Shown here piece by piece: positions 16,064 through 25,266 of a DNA stretch of 64,000 bases. Numbering within the stretch: position 1 is the stretch's first letter; each line of letters begins with the position of its first letter. This stretch comes from Niallia taxi (GTDB lineage: Bacteria > Bacillota > Bacilli > Bacillales > Cytobacillaceae): positions 143,737-207,736 of the forward strand of contig NZ_RZTZ01000007.1 in NCBI RefSeq assembly GCF_004005475.1. Reading direction: 5' to 3'. The notes under the pieces were generated by a model. The model saw only the letters and a program-made list of their open reading frames with translations. It searched no databases and was not told where the DNA came from. A program made the position numbers and the translations under genes.

Positions 16064-17455
16064 ATGATGGAGTTAGAAAAAAACACGCTGACAGTCCGTC
16101 CGATTGAAGCAGCGATTGTTACTATATTATTAATGGGGATACTTGGATACCTCATCATTGGGGTTCAGGTTGTTCCTCATATTGCGATAATGACAGGAAT
16201 TGCACTTTTATTAACTTATGGCGCAGTTAAAAAAGTTGGCTTTAGTGAACTAGAACAAGCGATGGTAGATGGAATTAAACCAGGATTAGGTGCTGTAATG
16301 ATTTTCTTTTTCATAGGAATGCTGATAAGCAGCTGGATGGCAAGCGGCACAATCCCAACATTTATCTATTTATCTGTTGAACTAGTTACTGGAAAATTTT
16401 ATTATGCAATAGTTTTTGTTGTTACAGCGATTATCGGTCTTTGTATTGGAAGCTCCCTCACTACTGCAGCTACCATTGGTGTTGGCTTTATCGGAGCAAG
16501 CATTGCATTGGACATTTCGCCTGCTATCACAGCTGGAGCAATAATTTCAGGTGCATTCTTTGGGGATAAAATGTCGCCATTATCTGATACTACTACACTA
16601 GCAGCAAGCGTTGCTGATACTGATTTATTTGAACATATTAAGGATATGGCATGGACAACCGTTCCTGCATTTATTATTTCATTCTTTGTCTACTTATTCT
16701 TATCTCCTAAGACAACAAGCGAAAGCATTCAGAAAATAGATGCGATTAAAGGGACACTGCTGGATCAGAACCTTGTCCACTGGTACTCTATCATCCCATT
16801 TATTATTTTAGCAGTGCTCGCACTTAAAAAGGTATCTGTTATTGCCACATTATTCGCTGGGACAATTTCTGCCCTTATTATTTCTTTTTGGGTGAATAAC
16901 AGCTTAGGATTTAAAGGGATATTAGAATTACTATACTCTGGATACAAATCAAATAGTGGAATTACAGAAGTAGACTCCATGCTATCAAGGGGTGGCATCG
17001 AAAGCATGATGTTCAGTATTTCCATTATTCTCCTTGCCTTAAGCATGGGAGGCTTGTTATTTAAGCTAGGTATCGTTCCAGCCCTTATATCTGTCGTGCA
17101 ACGCATACTTAACCGCGTTTCCTTATTAGTATGCTCTGCTGCAGGAATGGCGGTTGCTGTTAACTTTATAATTGGTGAACAGTATTTATCCATCCTGCTG
17201 CCGGGGAATGCTTTTAAAGAAAACTTCGAAAAGGCAGGTCTTAAACCAAAGCATCTGTCACGTGTTCTTGAAGATGCAGGAACAGTCGTTAATCCACTTG
17301 TTCCTTGGGGTGTATGTGGCGTATTTCTGTCAACTGTCCTCGGTGTTTCTGTAACCGAGTATGCTCTATTTGCATTATTCTGCCTTTTATCACCATTAAT
17401 TACGTTATTTTATGGTTTTACAGGCATATCATTACCTAAAACGAAGAAGCTTTAA
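16064..17455 (+). CDS. NhaC-family Na+/H+ antiporter
   Basis: About 463 residues with around twelve hydrophobic helices. NhaC-family hallmarks include GLGAVMIFFFIGMLISSW, IGLCIGSSLTTAATIGVGF and GAFFGDKMSPLSDTTTLA. Family members exchange sodium for protons, or malate-Na for lactate-H in the MleN branch. The neighbours do not tell which. ATG at 16064 or the adjacent 16067 follows GGAGGA; 16067 has the better spacing. Single-gene unit between terminators. Confidence 0.9.
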   Translation: MMELEKNTLTVRPIEAAIVTILLMGILGYLIIGVQVVPHIAIMTGIALLLTYGAVKKVGFSELEQAMVDGIKPGLGAVMIFFFIGMLISSWMASGTIPTFIYLSVELVTGKFYYAIVFVVTAIIGLCIGSSLTTAATIGVGFIGASIALDISPAITAGAIISGAFFGDKMSPLSDTTTLAASVADTDLFEHIKDMAWTTVPAFIISFFVYLFLSPKTTSESIQKIDAIKGTLLDQNLVHWYSIIPFIILAVLALKKVSVIATLFAGTISALIISFWVNNSLGFKGILELLYSGYKSNSGITEVDSMLSRGGIESMMFSISIILLALSMGGLLFKLGIVPALISVVQRILNRVSLLVCSAAGMAVAVNFIIGEQYLSILLPGNAFKENFEKAGLKPKHLSRVLEDAGTVVNPLVPWGVCGVFLSTVLGVSVTEYALFALFCLLSPLITLFYGFTGISLPKTKKL

Positions 17456-17470
17456 AATAGCTTATATTTA

Positions 17471-17506
17471 GAGCGCGGTTATCATCATGATAATTGCGCT
17501 CTTATT
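17471..17506 (+). terminator. Terminator after the NhaC gene
   Basis: GAGCGC-gg-TTATCA / TGATAA-tt-GCGCTC stem, then TTATTTTG. Confidence 0.75.
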
Positions 17507-17585
17507 TTGCCACCCTCAAAATACCGCTGAATATTTTTAGGTAATTACGCAAAAAATAAGAGCAAATGTCAAAGGTGGTTACATA

Positions 17586-18062
17586 ATGCACGAATTTTTT
17601 ACTAATTTGGATTTACATGCAAAGGGATTATGGTTCCCAGTTTCAGTGAGCATCTTATTAGCACTCACAGTACTTTTTATCCCTAAAAATATCCCACGGA
17701 AAGAGATTTATATTACATTTGGAGTTGTCGGGTTAGCAACATGGCTTAGCGATGGTATTCTTTCAAGAGCATTAGATTTATTTGATATTGGAGATCCTAA
17801 AAAAGCTGGCCTTGGCGACATTTTAAGCTATACCTTCATCCCAACTTCCCTTGCTATCCTTTTCATAAATTACTTTACTAGGAAAAACCGCTGGATTTTA
17901 ACTTCCTGGTTCACTTTAGCTGCCTTTTTAATTGAATTTGGTATGGTTCAGCTTGGGTATTTAAAATTTAAAGGGTGGAATGGCTATTTTTCGATCATTG
18001 CGTTTGTAATTGCCTTTGGTTTTTTATTGCCATTACATTTGAAAATTATTAGAAGTGACTAA
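17586..18062 (+). CDS. Five-helix membrane protein, possibly CBO0543-like
   Basis: 158 residues with about five hydrophobic helices, an acidic cytoplasmic loop (DIGDPKKAGLGDILSYT) and a KGWNGYFSIIAF segment. It looks like the small membrane proteins annotated as CBO0543 family in Bacillaceae, and loosely resembles the product at 56030. AAAGGTGG precedes the ATG. It is monocistronic and its function is unknown. Confidence 0.7.
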   Translation: MHEFFTNLDLHAKGLWFPVSVSILLALTVLFIPKNIPRKEIYITFGVVGLATWLSDGILSRALDLFDIGDPKKAGLGDILSYTFIPTSLAILFINYFTRKNRWILTSWFTLAAFLIEFGMVQLGYLKFKGWNGYFSIIAFVIAFGFLLPLHLKIIRSD

Positions 18063-18064
18063 AT

Positions 18065-18128
18065 AGGTGCTCCTGCCCTATTTTGCTCAAAATGGTTAGA
18101 AGCAAAAATAGCAGAAGCACCTTTTTTT
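18065..18128 (+). terminator. Long terminator after the membrane protein gene
   Basis: An outer stem AGGTGCT / AGCACCT encloses a second stem CTATTTTGCT / AGCAAAAATAG, followed by a T7 run. The next gene converges on it. Confidence 0.85.
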
Positions 18129-18130
18129 AA

Positions 18131-19126
18131 TTATTCCTTCATAATTTGCTCAAGGGCAAGACTCTGCAGCCCGTATAAGTAATCCTTTTTCCAATCGCTC
18201 CATGTAAGCTTTGGAAGATGTTCTGCAGGTACATATATTGAGCTGTTCTTTACAATTTTATCTAATAGCTGTTGTTCAACCTCAGCTTTGTTGAATATGA
18301 TGACATGTGGATTAAGAATGGATACAAATGAGGCTACTAACCTGCTGATTGCATCAATCTTAATAGCATCATTATTTAATGCCTCTTGAAAATTCTTATC
18401 ATTATACTGTGGAATCAACGAGATTTCACCTGAGAAAAAAGTACTTCCTCTAACTACATCCCCATTAATCATAATGCCGGCTCCTGGACCATTTTGACCA
18501 AAATACAAATATACGAGCGAGTGTTTTTCTGTCATGCCCATATTGAAATGGTATCCAAGCACAGCTGCATTCATATCATTTTCCACAACTACAGGGATAG
18601 AAAAACGGTCCTCATAATACTTTTTCAAGTCGAAATTTTGAAGGGAATCATAGCCTGGTATATAAAATATTCGGCCATTATCAACAGAACCCGGAACTCC
18701 AATAGCAATAGAGCTTATTTTCGGGTATTTAGCCATGATGCTTTCGATACAGCCATTCAAGGATGTTAAGTCATCATCTTTTAACACACTTTGAACAGTT
18801 CCTGTTTCTTTTATTTCACCCGTACAATCGAATATTGTATAATTCGTTTCGGTTCGTTCCAAAAATATCGATAAGCCTAACATATATTCCGCGTTATATG
18901 AATATCTTTTTGCTCTTCTTCCACCACTAGAATCATCTAGCCCAACTAAATAAATCTCTCCGTCCCTTTCCATCTGGGACAAAAATTTGCTTATAGTCGG
19001 AAAACTGATATCTAGTGTATTACTAAGTTCAACCTTAGTAGCGCTCCCCAATTCCAACAATAATTTGCGGATTCCAGTATGGATAACTTTTTTCATAGAT
19101 TTTGGAGTAGCTGATAATTCATTCAT
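18131..19126 (-). CDS. ROK-family transcriptional repressor
   Basis: About 331 residues. An N-terminal winged HTH (residues ~10-75, TKVELSNTLDISFPTISKFL) is followed by a ROK sugar-kinase-like domain (IAIGVPGSVDNG, VVVENDMNAAVLGY, GPGAGIMING). The ROK zinc motif CxCGxxGCxE is not seen, and that region is shortened, so ligand binding may differ. ATG at 19126 follows GGTGGTG. The HAD phosphatase gene lies 85 nt upstream on the same strand. A sugar-responsive repressor for an unseen operon is the safest reading. Confidence 0.85.
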   Translation of the reverse strand: MNELSATPKSMKKVIHTGIRKLLLELGSATKVELSNTLDISFPTISKFLSQMERDGEIYLVGLDDSSGGRRAKRYSYNAEYMLGLSIFLERTETNYTIFDCTGEIKETGTVQSVLKDDDLTSLNGCIESIMAKYPKISSIAIGVPGSVDNGRIFYIPGYDSLQNFDLKKYYEDRFSIPVVVENDMNAAVLGYHFNMGMTEKHSLVYLYFGQNGPGAGIMINGDVVRGSTFFSGEISLIPQYNDKNFQEALNNDAIKIDAISRLVASFVSILNPHVIIFNKAEVEQQLLDKIVKNSSIYVPAEHLPKLTWSDWKKDYLYGLQSLALEQIMKE

Positions 19127-19210
19127 TTCTTTCACCACCAATAAACCTTTTTAAATTACTTAAAAAAGCATGGTGCTAATATAGCATAAATACATTTTTA
19201 TCACAATATT

Positions 19211-20044
19211 TTAAACATCCTTGACCGTAGCTAATTCTTCCTTATCACTCTGCAAGGAAAGAAATTGGATAATTGTTTTCATAACAGCCTCCTCTTCATT
19301 TGATCCAGTAATGAAATTAGCTGCTGCCTGTACTTCTGGAAAAGCATTTCTCATCGCAAAGCTGTAAGCCCCAGAGGCCATTAATTCTAAATCATTGTAT
19401 CCATCTCCAAAAACCATTGTTTCCTCTGGTGTCACATTCAACAGCTTCTGCAGATGAGCAATCGTCGTACCTTTATGAACATTCGCATTCGTAATATCAA
19501 TCCATGCCGCTTCTGATGCAACAATATAAGCATGGTCAAAAAATGTCGCTAGCTTTTCTCTTGTTTCCACACATTGCAATGCTGGATCATGTACTGTTAT
19601 TTTTATAAAGTCCTCAGAAATACTATGAAAATCCTTTACACAGTTAAGCTTAGCAAAGGAACGGCGTACAATCGCAAACTCATCAGCAGAAATAGTTTCT
19701 TTTACATATGCCCCTGTTTTTGTACAAGCAATTATTGTATGATCTAGATTTATTTCCTCTAGAAGGTCAATTATTTTCAAGCCCAGTTCATTTACAATTA
19801 GGGATTCATACACAAAAAGGTTGTTGTGCTTTATACGCGTAGCACTATCACCTAATATCCACAAATCACTCGCATCTTCACCAAATAGTTCTTCTATCCG
19901 TTCACATTGCTTTCCAGTACATGGAGCAAACACGACTCCTTTATCCTTCATGATTTTTTTTGTTTTTTTAAATAAATCCCTGTTAAAGTCCCCATTATTA
20001 TTTAAAAACGTTCCATCCATATCAGAAATAACTAATTTAATCAT
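19211..20044 (-). CDS. Cof-type HAD-superfamily phosphatase
   Basis: 277 residues. Motif I is VISDMDGTFL (nucleophile Asp). The C2B cap follows, and motif IV is MVFGDGYNDLELMASG, typical of Cof/YbiV-type phosphatases acting on sugar phosphates or flavin precursors. ATG follows GGAGGGACTCAA. It precedes the ROK regulator gene, and its leader contains a remarkable perfect 20-bp inverted repeat. Substrate unknown. Confidence 0.92.
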   Translation of the reverse strand: MIKLVISDMDGTFLNNNGDFNRDLFKKTKKIMKDKGVVFAPCTGKQCERIEELFGEDASDLWILGDSATRIKHNNLFVYESLIVNELGLKIIDLLEEINLDHTIIACTKTGAYVKETISADEFAIVRRSFAKLNCVKDFHSISEDFIKITVHDPALQCVETREKLATFFDHAYIVASEAAWIDITNANVHKGTTIAHLQKLLNVTPEETMVFGDGYNDLELMASGAYSFAMRNAFPEVQAAANFITGSNEEEAVMKTIIQFLSLQSDKEELATVKDV

Positions 20045-20080
20045 TTGAGTCCCTCCAAAATATTTAATTTATTTAACTCT

Positions 20081-20124
20081 AGGTAACAGCACTTATTAAA
20101 TTAGTTTAATAAGTGCTGTTACCT
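20081..20124 (-). repeat. Perfect 20-bp inverted repeat in the HAD gene leader
   Basis: AGGTAACAGCACTTATTAAA and its exact reverse complement are separated only by TTAG. There is no T-tract on either side. It lies ~40 nt upstream of the HAD start and could be an operator for the neighbouring ROK repressor or a leader hairpin. Confidence 0.8.
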
Positions 20125-20324
20125 ACTTAACCTCCTGTCTATTATACTATTCTTTAGTGAATGAAACTGGTCTCATTTGGAGCAGCATTATTGGTTTTAA
20201 TGCTCTTTTTTTTCCTCGCATAATCATAAGCACATTAAATTTTATTAACCGATAAAGAGATAATAAATACACTGACTATTTTAAATTCTCAGAAGGAATT
20301 CAGAGGAAACAAGAGGATTACTAC

Positions 20325-20371
20325 GTATACTGTACATATTGAACATACAGTTTTGTCTGTACATAGTATAC
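20325..20371 (+). promoter_or_regulatory. Compound dyad upstream of the betaine-binding protein gene
   Basis: GTATACTGTACA (20325-20336) pairs with TGTACATAGTATAC (20358-20371). A nested ACATACAG / CTGTACAT dyad lies inside. It is a likely regulator site, about 95 nt before the gene start. Confidence 0.55.
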
Positions 20372-20465
20372 AGGCGATTAACCCCCATTACGCACTTTGT
20401 ATTCAATTTGTTATACAGTTACACTTTATTTAGCATAAAAAATAAATGCAGAGGGGAGTTTTTTG

Positions 20466-21359
20466 GTGCTAAAAAAACTTAGCGGAGTAACATTAGCAAT
20501 GGCTGTAACAATTGGATTAACTGCCTGTGGAGGAAGTGAAACAAGTGGGAGCGGGTCACTTGGAGAACAGTTAGATTATGAAATTGTTGGTATAGACCCT
20601 GGATCTGGTCTTATGAATGCAACCCTAAATAACGTATTACCTGGATATGGACTAGATGAAAAATGGAAAGTAATCGAAGGATCAGATACTGCCATGACAG
20701 CTGAATTAACAAAAGCTATAAAAAATGAAGATCCGATTATTGTGACTGGTTGGGTTCCACATTGGATATTTAATGAGTTCGATTTAAAAATGCTGGAGGA
20801 TCCAAAAGAACTTTACGGCGGGGAGGAATACATACATACACTTGTTAGACATGGCTTGCAAGACGATTTACCTGAAGCATATAAGTTCCTTGACCAATTC
20901 GAATGGGGCCCTGAAGAAATGCAGGATGTAATGGTAAAAATTCAAAGTGGAAAATCTGAACAGGAAGCAGCTGAAGAATGGGTCGCTGAAAATGCGGATT
21001 TAGTGAATTCCTGGACAGAAGGTGTCAAGCCTGGTAATGGTGAAGAAATAAGTATGACATATGCTGCATGGGCGGATTCCATCGCAAGCAATAATGTCGT
21101 TAAATACGTGCTGGAAAAGAAGTTGGAATATTCCGTAAACTTAATACAAGTAGAGCCTGGCGCAATGTGGGCAGGTGTTTCTGACGGCAGTGTCGATGCG
21201 ATGATAGGTGCTGCATTACCAACTACACATGCTGCTTATTATAAGAAATTTGAAGGTGACTTCGTTGACTTAGGACCAAACTTTACTGGTTTAAAAAATG
21301 GTCTTGTAGTTCCGGCATATATGGATATAGACTCTATTGAAGACTTACAGGATTTATAA
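20466..21359 (+). CDS. OpuAC-like glycine betaine-binding lipoprotein (orphan)
   Basis: 297 residues. A lipoprotein signal with lipobox LTACGG is followed by an OpuAC-type binding domain. Three tryptophans sit where the betaine aromatic cage lies in OpuAC (TGWVPHW, YAAWADS, GAMWAGVSDG). Family members capture glycine betaine or proline betaine for an ABC importer. No OpuAA/OpuAB partner is in the window, so it must work with a remote transporter. GTG at 20466 has AGGGGAG 7 nt upstream; TTG at 20463 is the alternative. Confidence 0.88.
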   Translation: MLKKLSGVTLAMAVTIGLTACGGSETSGSGSLGEQLDYEIVGIDPGSGLMNATLNNVLPGYGLDEKWKVIEGSDTAMTAELTKAIKNEDPIIVTGWVPHWIFNEFDLKMLEDPKELYGGEEYIHTLVRHGLQDDLPEAYKFLDQFEWGPEEMQDVMVKIQSGKSEQEAAEEWVAENADLVNSWTEGVKPGNGEEISMTYAAWADSIASNNVVKYVLEKKLEYSVNLIQVEPGAMWAGVSDGSVDAMIGAALPTTHAAYYKKFEGDFVDLGPNFTGLKNGLVVPAYMDIDSIEDLQDL

Positions 21360-21371
21360 TAAGGATAAAAC

Positions 21372-21402
21372 AGGGACCAACCGCTACATGTGGTTGGTTC
21401 CT
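21372..21402 (+). terminator. Hairpin after the betaine-binding protein gene
   Basis: AGGGACCAACC / GGTTGGTTCCT stem of 11 bp, with a weak downstream T content. Confidence 0.6.
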
Positions 21403-21440
21403 AGCTTTACTGTGATGATTACTACATTACATTTCATACG

Positions 21441-22013
21441 CTATAAACTCTTTAACTCACTGATAATCTCATCTGTTGTTAGGATTGTCGCAAACTCTTT
21501 TTGAAGCATCGCTAACTCATGATTATGTATTGCTTCTGCACTATATAGAACTCCGTTATGATCGGTAATTTCAAATGCAGCAGTAGCATCCGCTACGAGG
21601 AATGTTGTATACCCTAAGTTCCCACACATTCGTGTTGTCGTTGAAACACAATGCTGTGTTGATAAACCTGTTATTAATAATTCTTCTATTTGTTGCTCTT
21701 GCAGATAGGTTTCCAGACTTGTACCAATAAAGGCACTGTTTACATTTTTTTGAATAATTTTTTCAGTGCTTTTAGGCTGTACTATTTCCTTAAACTGTAT
21801 ACCAATCTTATTCTTATAGTGGAGTGGAGATTGCGGTTGAACGGACAGGTGTTGAGAATAAATAATCCTCCCGTTATTGTTTCGCCATTCCTTCAAAAGC
21901 CGAGCAATATTTTCTTCTGCTTGCTCATTATTCCTGCTTCCCCAATATGGGTCATCAAATCCCTTTTGTACATCCAATATCATCAGTGCCGGGAGACCTT
22001 TAAAATTTGCCAA
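21441..22013 (-). CDS. Isochorismatase-family cysteine hydrolase
   Basis: About 190 residues. The triad of the cysteine hydrolase branch is visible: Asp in LMILDVQKGFDD, Lys in IIQKNVNSAF and Cys in STQHCVSTTTRM. Members hydrolyse amides such as nicotinamide or ureido compounds. The specific substrate is unknown. TTG at 22013 was chosen because GAGGAG lies 7 nt upstream; the upstream GTG overlaps it. Monocistronic, followed upstream by repeat copy B. Confidence 0.85.
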   Translation of the reverse strand: MANFKGLPALMILDVQKGFDDPYWGSRNNEQAEENIARLLKEWRNNNGRIIYSQHLSVQPQSPLHYKNKIGIQFKEIVQPKSTEKIIQKNVNSAFIGTSLETYLQEQQIEELLITGLSTQHCVSTTTRMCGNLGYTTFLVADATAAFEITDHNGVLYSAEAIHNHELAMLQKEFATILTTDEIISELKSL

Positions 22014-22110
22014 TACAACTCTCCTCACATTTCATTTAGCTATCTTTATTATTCCTATTGTTTTCCCGAGCATACATAGCTTTGAACCTATCACATATGC
22101 ATACACAAAA

Positions 22111-22397
22111 AGAGGCTGGGACAAAACAAAAGATAAGCTTTCTAAACACGAATAATAGAATTACAACTAAATTTGAAAAATGAAGGTTGTGTCTAAATAG
22201 AATGTTGAGTTAAAATTAGTTCGTTTCATTGCGCTGCACCCACTCGCTTCCCGCAGGAGCCGAGTGGCCTCCGCTCCATTCCACTAAAATTTCTAATTTT
22301 TTGTATTTCAACTAAAAACAAAAATCCGAACTATTTAATCAATAGTTGATTAAGTAGTCCGGTCTTTACGCTGGTTCACATACTAATGTTCCAGCCT
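22111..22397 (+). repeat. Interspersed ~286-bp repeat, copy B
   Basis: This is the inverted counterpart of 1731-2016. It starts GAGGCTGGGACAAAACAAAA and ends CACATACTAATGTTCCAGCCTC, with near-continuous similarity to the reverse complement of copy A. Its core keeps CCACTCG / CGAGTGG arms that copy A has partly lost. It lies between the isochorismatase and GntP genes and has no coding potential. Confidence 0.85.
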
Positions 22398-22442
22398 CCA
22401 TATGAATATTTACCTTTAACACCAATTTTATAGTAGAAACTA

Positions 22443-23765
22443 TTAACTAATAAAGAAGTTAATAATTAGCACTCCAGCGAGTCCAACTAAGGAAGCTATT
22501 GTAACCATAACAGACCATGTACGGATTGTTTTTCCAATGGAAAGGTTGAAATATTCCTTGTAAATCCAAAATCCTGCATCATTAACATGGGAGAATGTCA
22601 TGCTTCCTGCCCCTGTTGCTAATACCATCAGCTCTGGACTCACATGTGCCGCTCCGACTAATGGTGCTGCAATGCCGGCTGCTGTCAAGCCTGCAACTGT
22701 TGCTGAACCTAGAACCACACGCAGGATTGCAGCGATAAGCCATGCCAGAATTAATGGTGACATTGTGGAGCCTTCCATCAGGTTAGCGACATATTGATCT
22801 ACATGTGTATCAATCAGAACCTGCTTAAATGCCCCGCCCCCTGCAATAACTAACAGAATCATCGCAATGCTGCTTACTGACTCAGAAATGGAATTCATAA
22901 TTTCCGGCATTTTTCTGCCTCTGTTTAAGCCAAATGTAAAGATGGCAACAATAACCGCTACCAATAAGGCAAAGCCAGGATCACCTAAAAACTGTGCAAC
23001 AGGCAGCAATGATGAGTTAGGCATCGCTATTTCAACTATTGCCTGGAATGCAATAAGAATAACTGGAATAAGTGCAGTAAACACACTGATACCAAAGCTT
23101 GGAAGCTCACTTTCTTTAAAATGCTTTGGAGTGAATAACCCTTTTGGTATTTGGACTTCTAAATCTGCTTTCTTAAACGTCTTCACATAAAGTGGACCAC
23201 TTAAGTAAATAGCTGGTATTGCGATAAGCACACCATATAATAATGTTCTGCCAATATTAGCATCATAAACAGCAGCAACTGCTGTTGGTCCTGGATGAGG
23301 TGGTACAAAGCCATGCATTGTGATTAAAGCAGAAATGACTGGCATTCCGATATAAAGAATTGGCACACCTGCTTGTGCTGCAATTGTAAATACAAGCGGA
23401 ATTAATACAACTACACCTGTTTCAAAGAATAATGCAATTCCAACTATCCCTGCTGTTAGAACTGCAGCAAGCTGGACTCGTTTTTTCCCGAATGAATTAA
23501 TCAACGTTGTTGCAATACGCTGGGCTCCACCAGAATCGGCCATTAATTTACCGAGCATACCCCCAAAACAGATAACTAAAACTAGATGGCCTAATGTACT
23601 GCCGAGACCAGTTGTAATAGATTCCATTGCTTCGGTTGGTCCCATGCCTTCCATAACACCTACTAGCAGTGACACAATTACAAGTGATATGAAAGCGTTT
23701 AACTTAAAGACCACCATCAATAAGAGCAAAAGCGCTACCCCTATACATATATATACAATCGGCAT
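22443..23765 (-). CDS. gntP: GntP-family gluconate/sugar-acid:H+ symporter
   Basis: About 440 residues with some twelve or more hydrophobic helices and GntP-family blocks (GLGSTLGHLVLVICFGGMLG, MHGFVPPHPGPTA, SHVNDAGFWIYKEYF). ATG at 23765 follows GAGGGAG. It is the last gene of ltnD-otnK-gntP, so it probably imports the C4 sugar acid (threonate or erythronate) used by that cassette. This substrate is inferred from neighbours. Confidence 0.92.
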   Translation of the reverse strand: MPIVYICIGVALLLLLMVVFKLNAFISLVIVSLLVGVMEGMGPTEAMESITTGLGSTLGHLVLVICFGGMLGKLMADSGGAQRIATTLINSFGKKRVQLAAVLTAGIVGIALFFETGVVVLIPLVFTIAAQAGVPILYIGMPVISALITMHGFVPPHPGPTAVAAVYDANIGRTLLYGVLIAIPAIYLSGPLYVKTFKKADLEVQIPKGLFTPKHFKESELPSFGISVFTALIPVILIAFQAIVEIAMPNSSLLPVAQFLGDPGFALLVAVIVAIFTFGLNRGRKMPEIMNSISESVSSIAMILLVIAGGGAFKQVLIDTHVDQYVANLMEGSTMSPLILAWLIAAILRVVLGSATVAGLTAAGIAAPLVGAAHVSPELMVLATGAGSMTFSHVNDAGFWIYKEYFNLSIGKTIRTWSVMVTIASLVGLAGVLIINFFIS

Positions 23766-23793
23766 ATTTCTCCCTCGATTCCCTTTTGAATTT

Positions 23794-23816
23794 TGGAATG
23801 CCATAAAGGCATTCCA
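23794..23816 (-). other. Perfect 9-bp hairpin between otnK and gntP
   Basis: TGGAATGCC / GGCATTCCA with a 5-nt loop, no T-tract. A possible processing or stabilising element that sets relative expression. Confidence 0.5.
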
Positions 23817-23829
23817 TGACTATATTTGA

Positions 23830-25266
23830 TTAATCCTTACTGCTCAACAGCTCAACAACTGTTTTTAAATCATCTACTGATCCAACATTTCCCGGGAAGA
23901 TTACATAGGACATACCAGGGTATTTACTTTCTTCTCCTGTAATCCACACTGGAATTCCTGGTCTAATTTGACCAGCAACAGTTGCTCTTTTTACGGCGAG
24001 GCCTTTAGTACCAACGTCACTAGAAGTTATGCCCCCTTTTGCTACAAGGAAGTTCGGTCGCACCTTTAATTTAGTGACAATGGACGTAACAGCATCTGAA
24101 ATGGAGACAGACAGCTTCAATTCTTCTTCTTTTTTGTTTTCTCCAAGATCCAGCCTTTTTCTGCTTGTATAAACAGCTACAGTCCTGCCTGCAGTGATGA
24201 AATCCTCTACTGCTCCAATTACCCGTTCACACTCTTCTTTAAATTTATTAGGTTCTAACACTAGGTTTGTATTAAACTCAATAAATTCAATGGAGGATAA
24301 TTCTTTTAATTTTTCTAATTGCTCTGTCGTCTTCTTCACATGAGAGCCAACAATAATTAACCCGCCGTTTGTTGTCTCTTCGTTCACTAGCTCTTTCCTT
24401 GTTAAAAGCCCCTTGTCTTCAACTCCACCTATAACCTTCGGCAGTGCCGCAGCTGTGCGGAACAAGAAGTTTTTTCCTGACTGAATTGCTTTTACAAGTG
24501 CTGCAGTAAAGACCTTCACATCTGCTTCATCAGCAGCGTTGACAACTATTTTATTAAAATCCTGTACATTAGTAAGCTGTTCAGCAATAGCTTCTACTTC
24601 CATTGCACGAAGCTGTTCAATCGAAATATATAAGGTGTTTTTTGCTAAAAATGCCCCATTTGACTTTTCTTCGACCCATTCTCCAAGATGTGAGCTGGAA
24701 TAGCCAAATGTACGGTCTTTTGCGAATTCCGTTTCTCCAGCAGGAACAAGCTCTGTACCTGTTTGGACATAATGGACATTATTCAGTGTAAACCGACCGC
24801 CTTCTTTGAAATATGGCAGTATTACTTCTCCATCTATCTTAAGAGCAGAATTTGCTTCAAGTGTATCGCGAAGGACAGCAGTCTCAAGAGGATAATGTCC
24901 TCTTAGTGTGGAGTCTCCTCTGCTTATGATCAAAAATTCCTTATCTAATCTTGTTGCGACTGCTAGGATATTTTCAGCAATTTCACGATGAACAGCCTCT
25001 GTTTCATTTTCTGTCAGCCCTCTTGAGTTCGTCAAAATGAAGAACATGGAAGCAGCTTCTTGGAAACCAGCCTCTATTGCTTCTTCTGACCAATCCGTGA
25101 AGACAGAAATATTATTCACCGTCTGCACACCTGTCGGATCATCATCAAGCACGATGATTTTTTTGTTTAATTCTTTGAGTGCCTCTGCTGCTACCTTATC
25201 TGCTTCCTTCTTATCTACCGCTGGCAGCTGCTTAAGGTGTTCTGCATTTAAACGCATGCTTTCCAT
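23830..25266 (-). CDS. otnK: Four-carbon acid sugar kinase (DUF1537/OtnK type)
   Basis: 478 residues, full length. The N-terminal domain has VLDDDPTGVQTVNNISVF, SRGDSTLRGHYPLE and the C-terminal nucleotide-binding domain has VAKGGITSSDVGTKGL and VIFPGNVGS. Family members phosphorylate 3-oxo-tetronates or tetronates in acid-sugar catabolism. Its ATG overlaps the ltnD stop codon (TAATG), so they are coupled. With LtnD it would convert L-threonate or D-erythronate to a phosphorylated oxo-tetronate. The aldolase expected next (OtnC) is missing here. Confidence 0.93.
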   Translation of the reverse strand: MESMRLNAEHLKQLPAVDKKEADKVAAEALKELNKKIIVLDDDPTGVQTVNNISVFTDWSEEAIEAGFQEAASMFFILTNSRGLTENETEAVHREIAENILAVATRLDKEFLIISRGDSTLRGHYPLETAVLRDTLEANSALKIDGEVILPYFKEGGRFTLNNVHYVQTGTELVPAGETEFAKDRTFGYSSSHLGEWVEEKSNGAFLAKNTLYISIEQLRAMEVEAIAEQLTNVQDFNKIVVNAADEADVKVFTAALVKAIQSGKNFLFRTAAALPKVIGGVEDKGLLTRKELVNEETTNGGLIIVGSHVKKTTEQLEKLKELSSIEFIEFNTNLVLEPNKFKEECERVIGAVEDFITAGRTVAVYTSRKRLDLGENKKEEELKLSVSISDAVTSIVTKLKVRPNFLVAKGGITSSDVGTKGLAVKRATVAGQIRPGIPVWITGEESKYPGMSYVIFPGNVGSVDDLKTVVELLSSKD

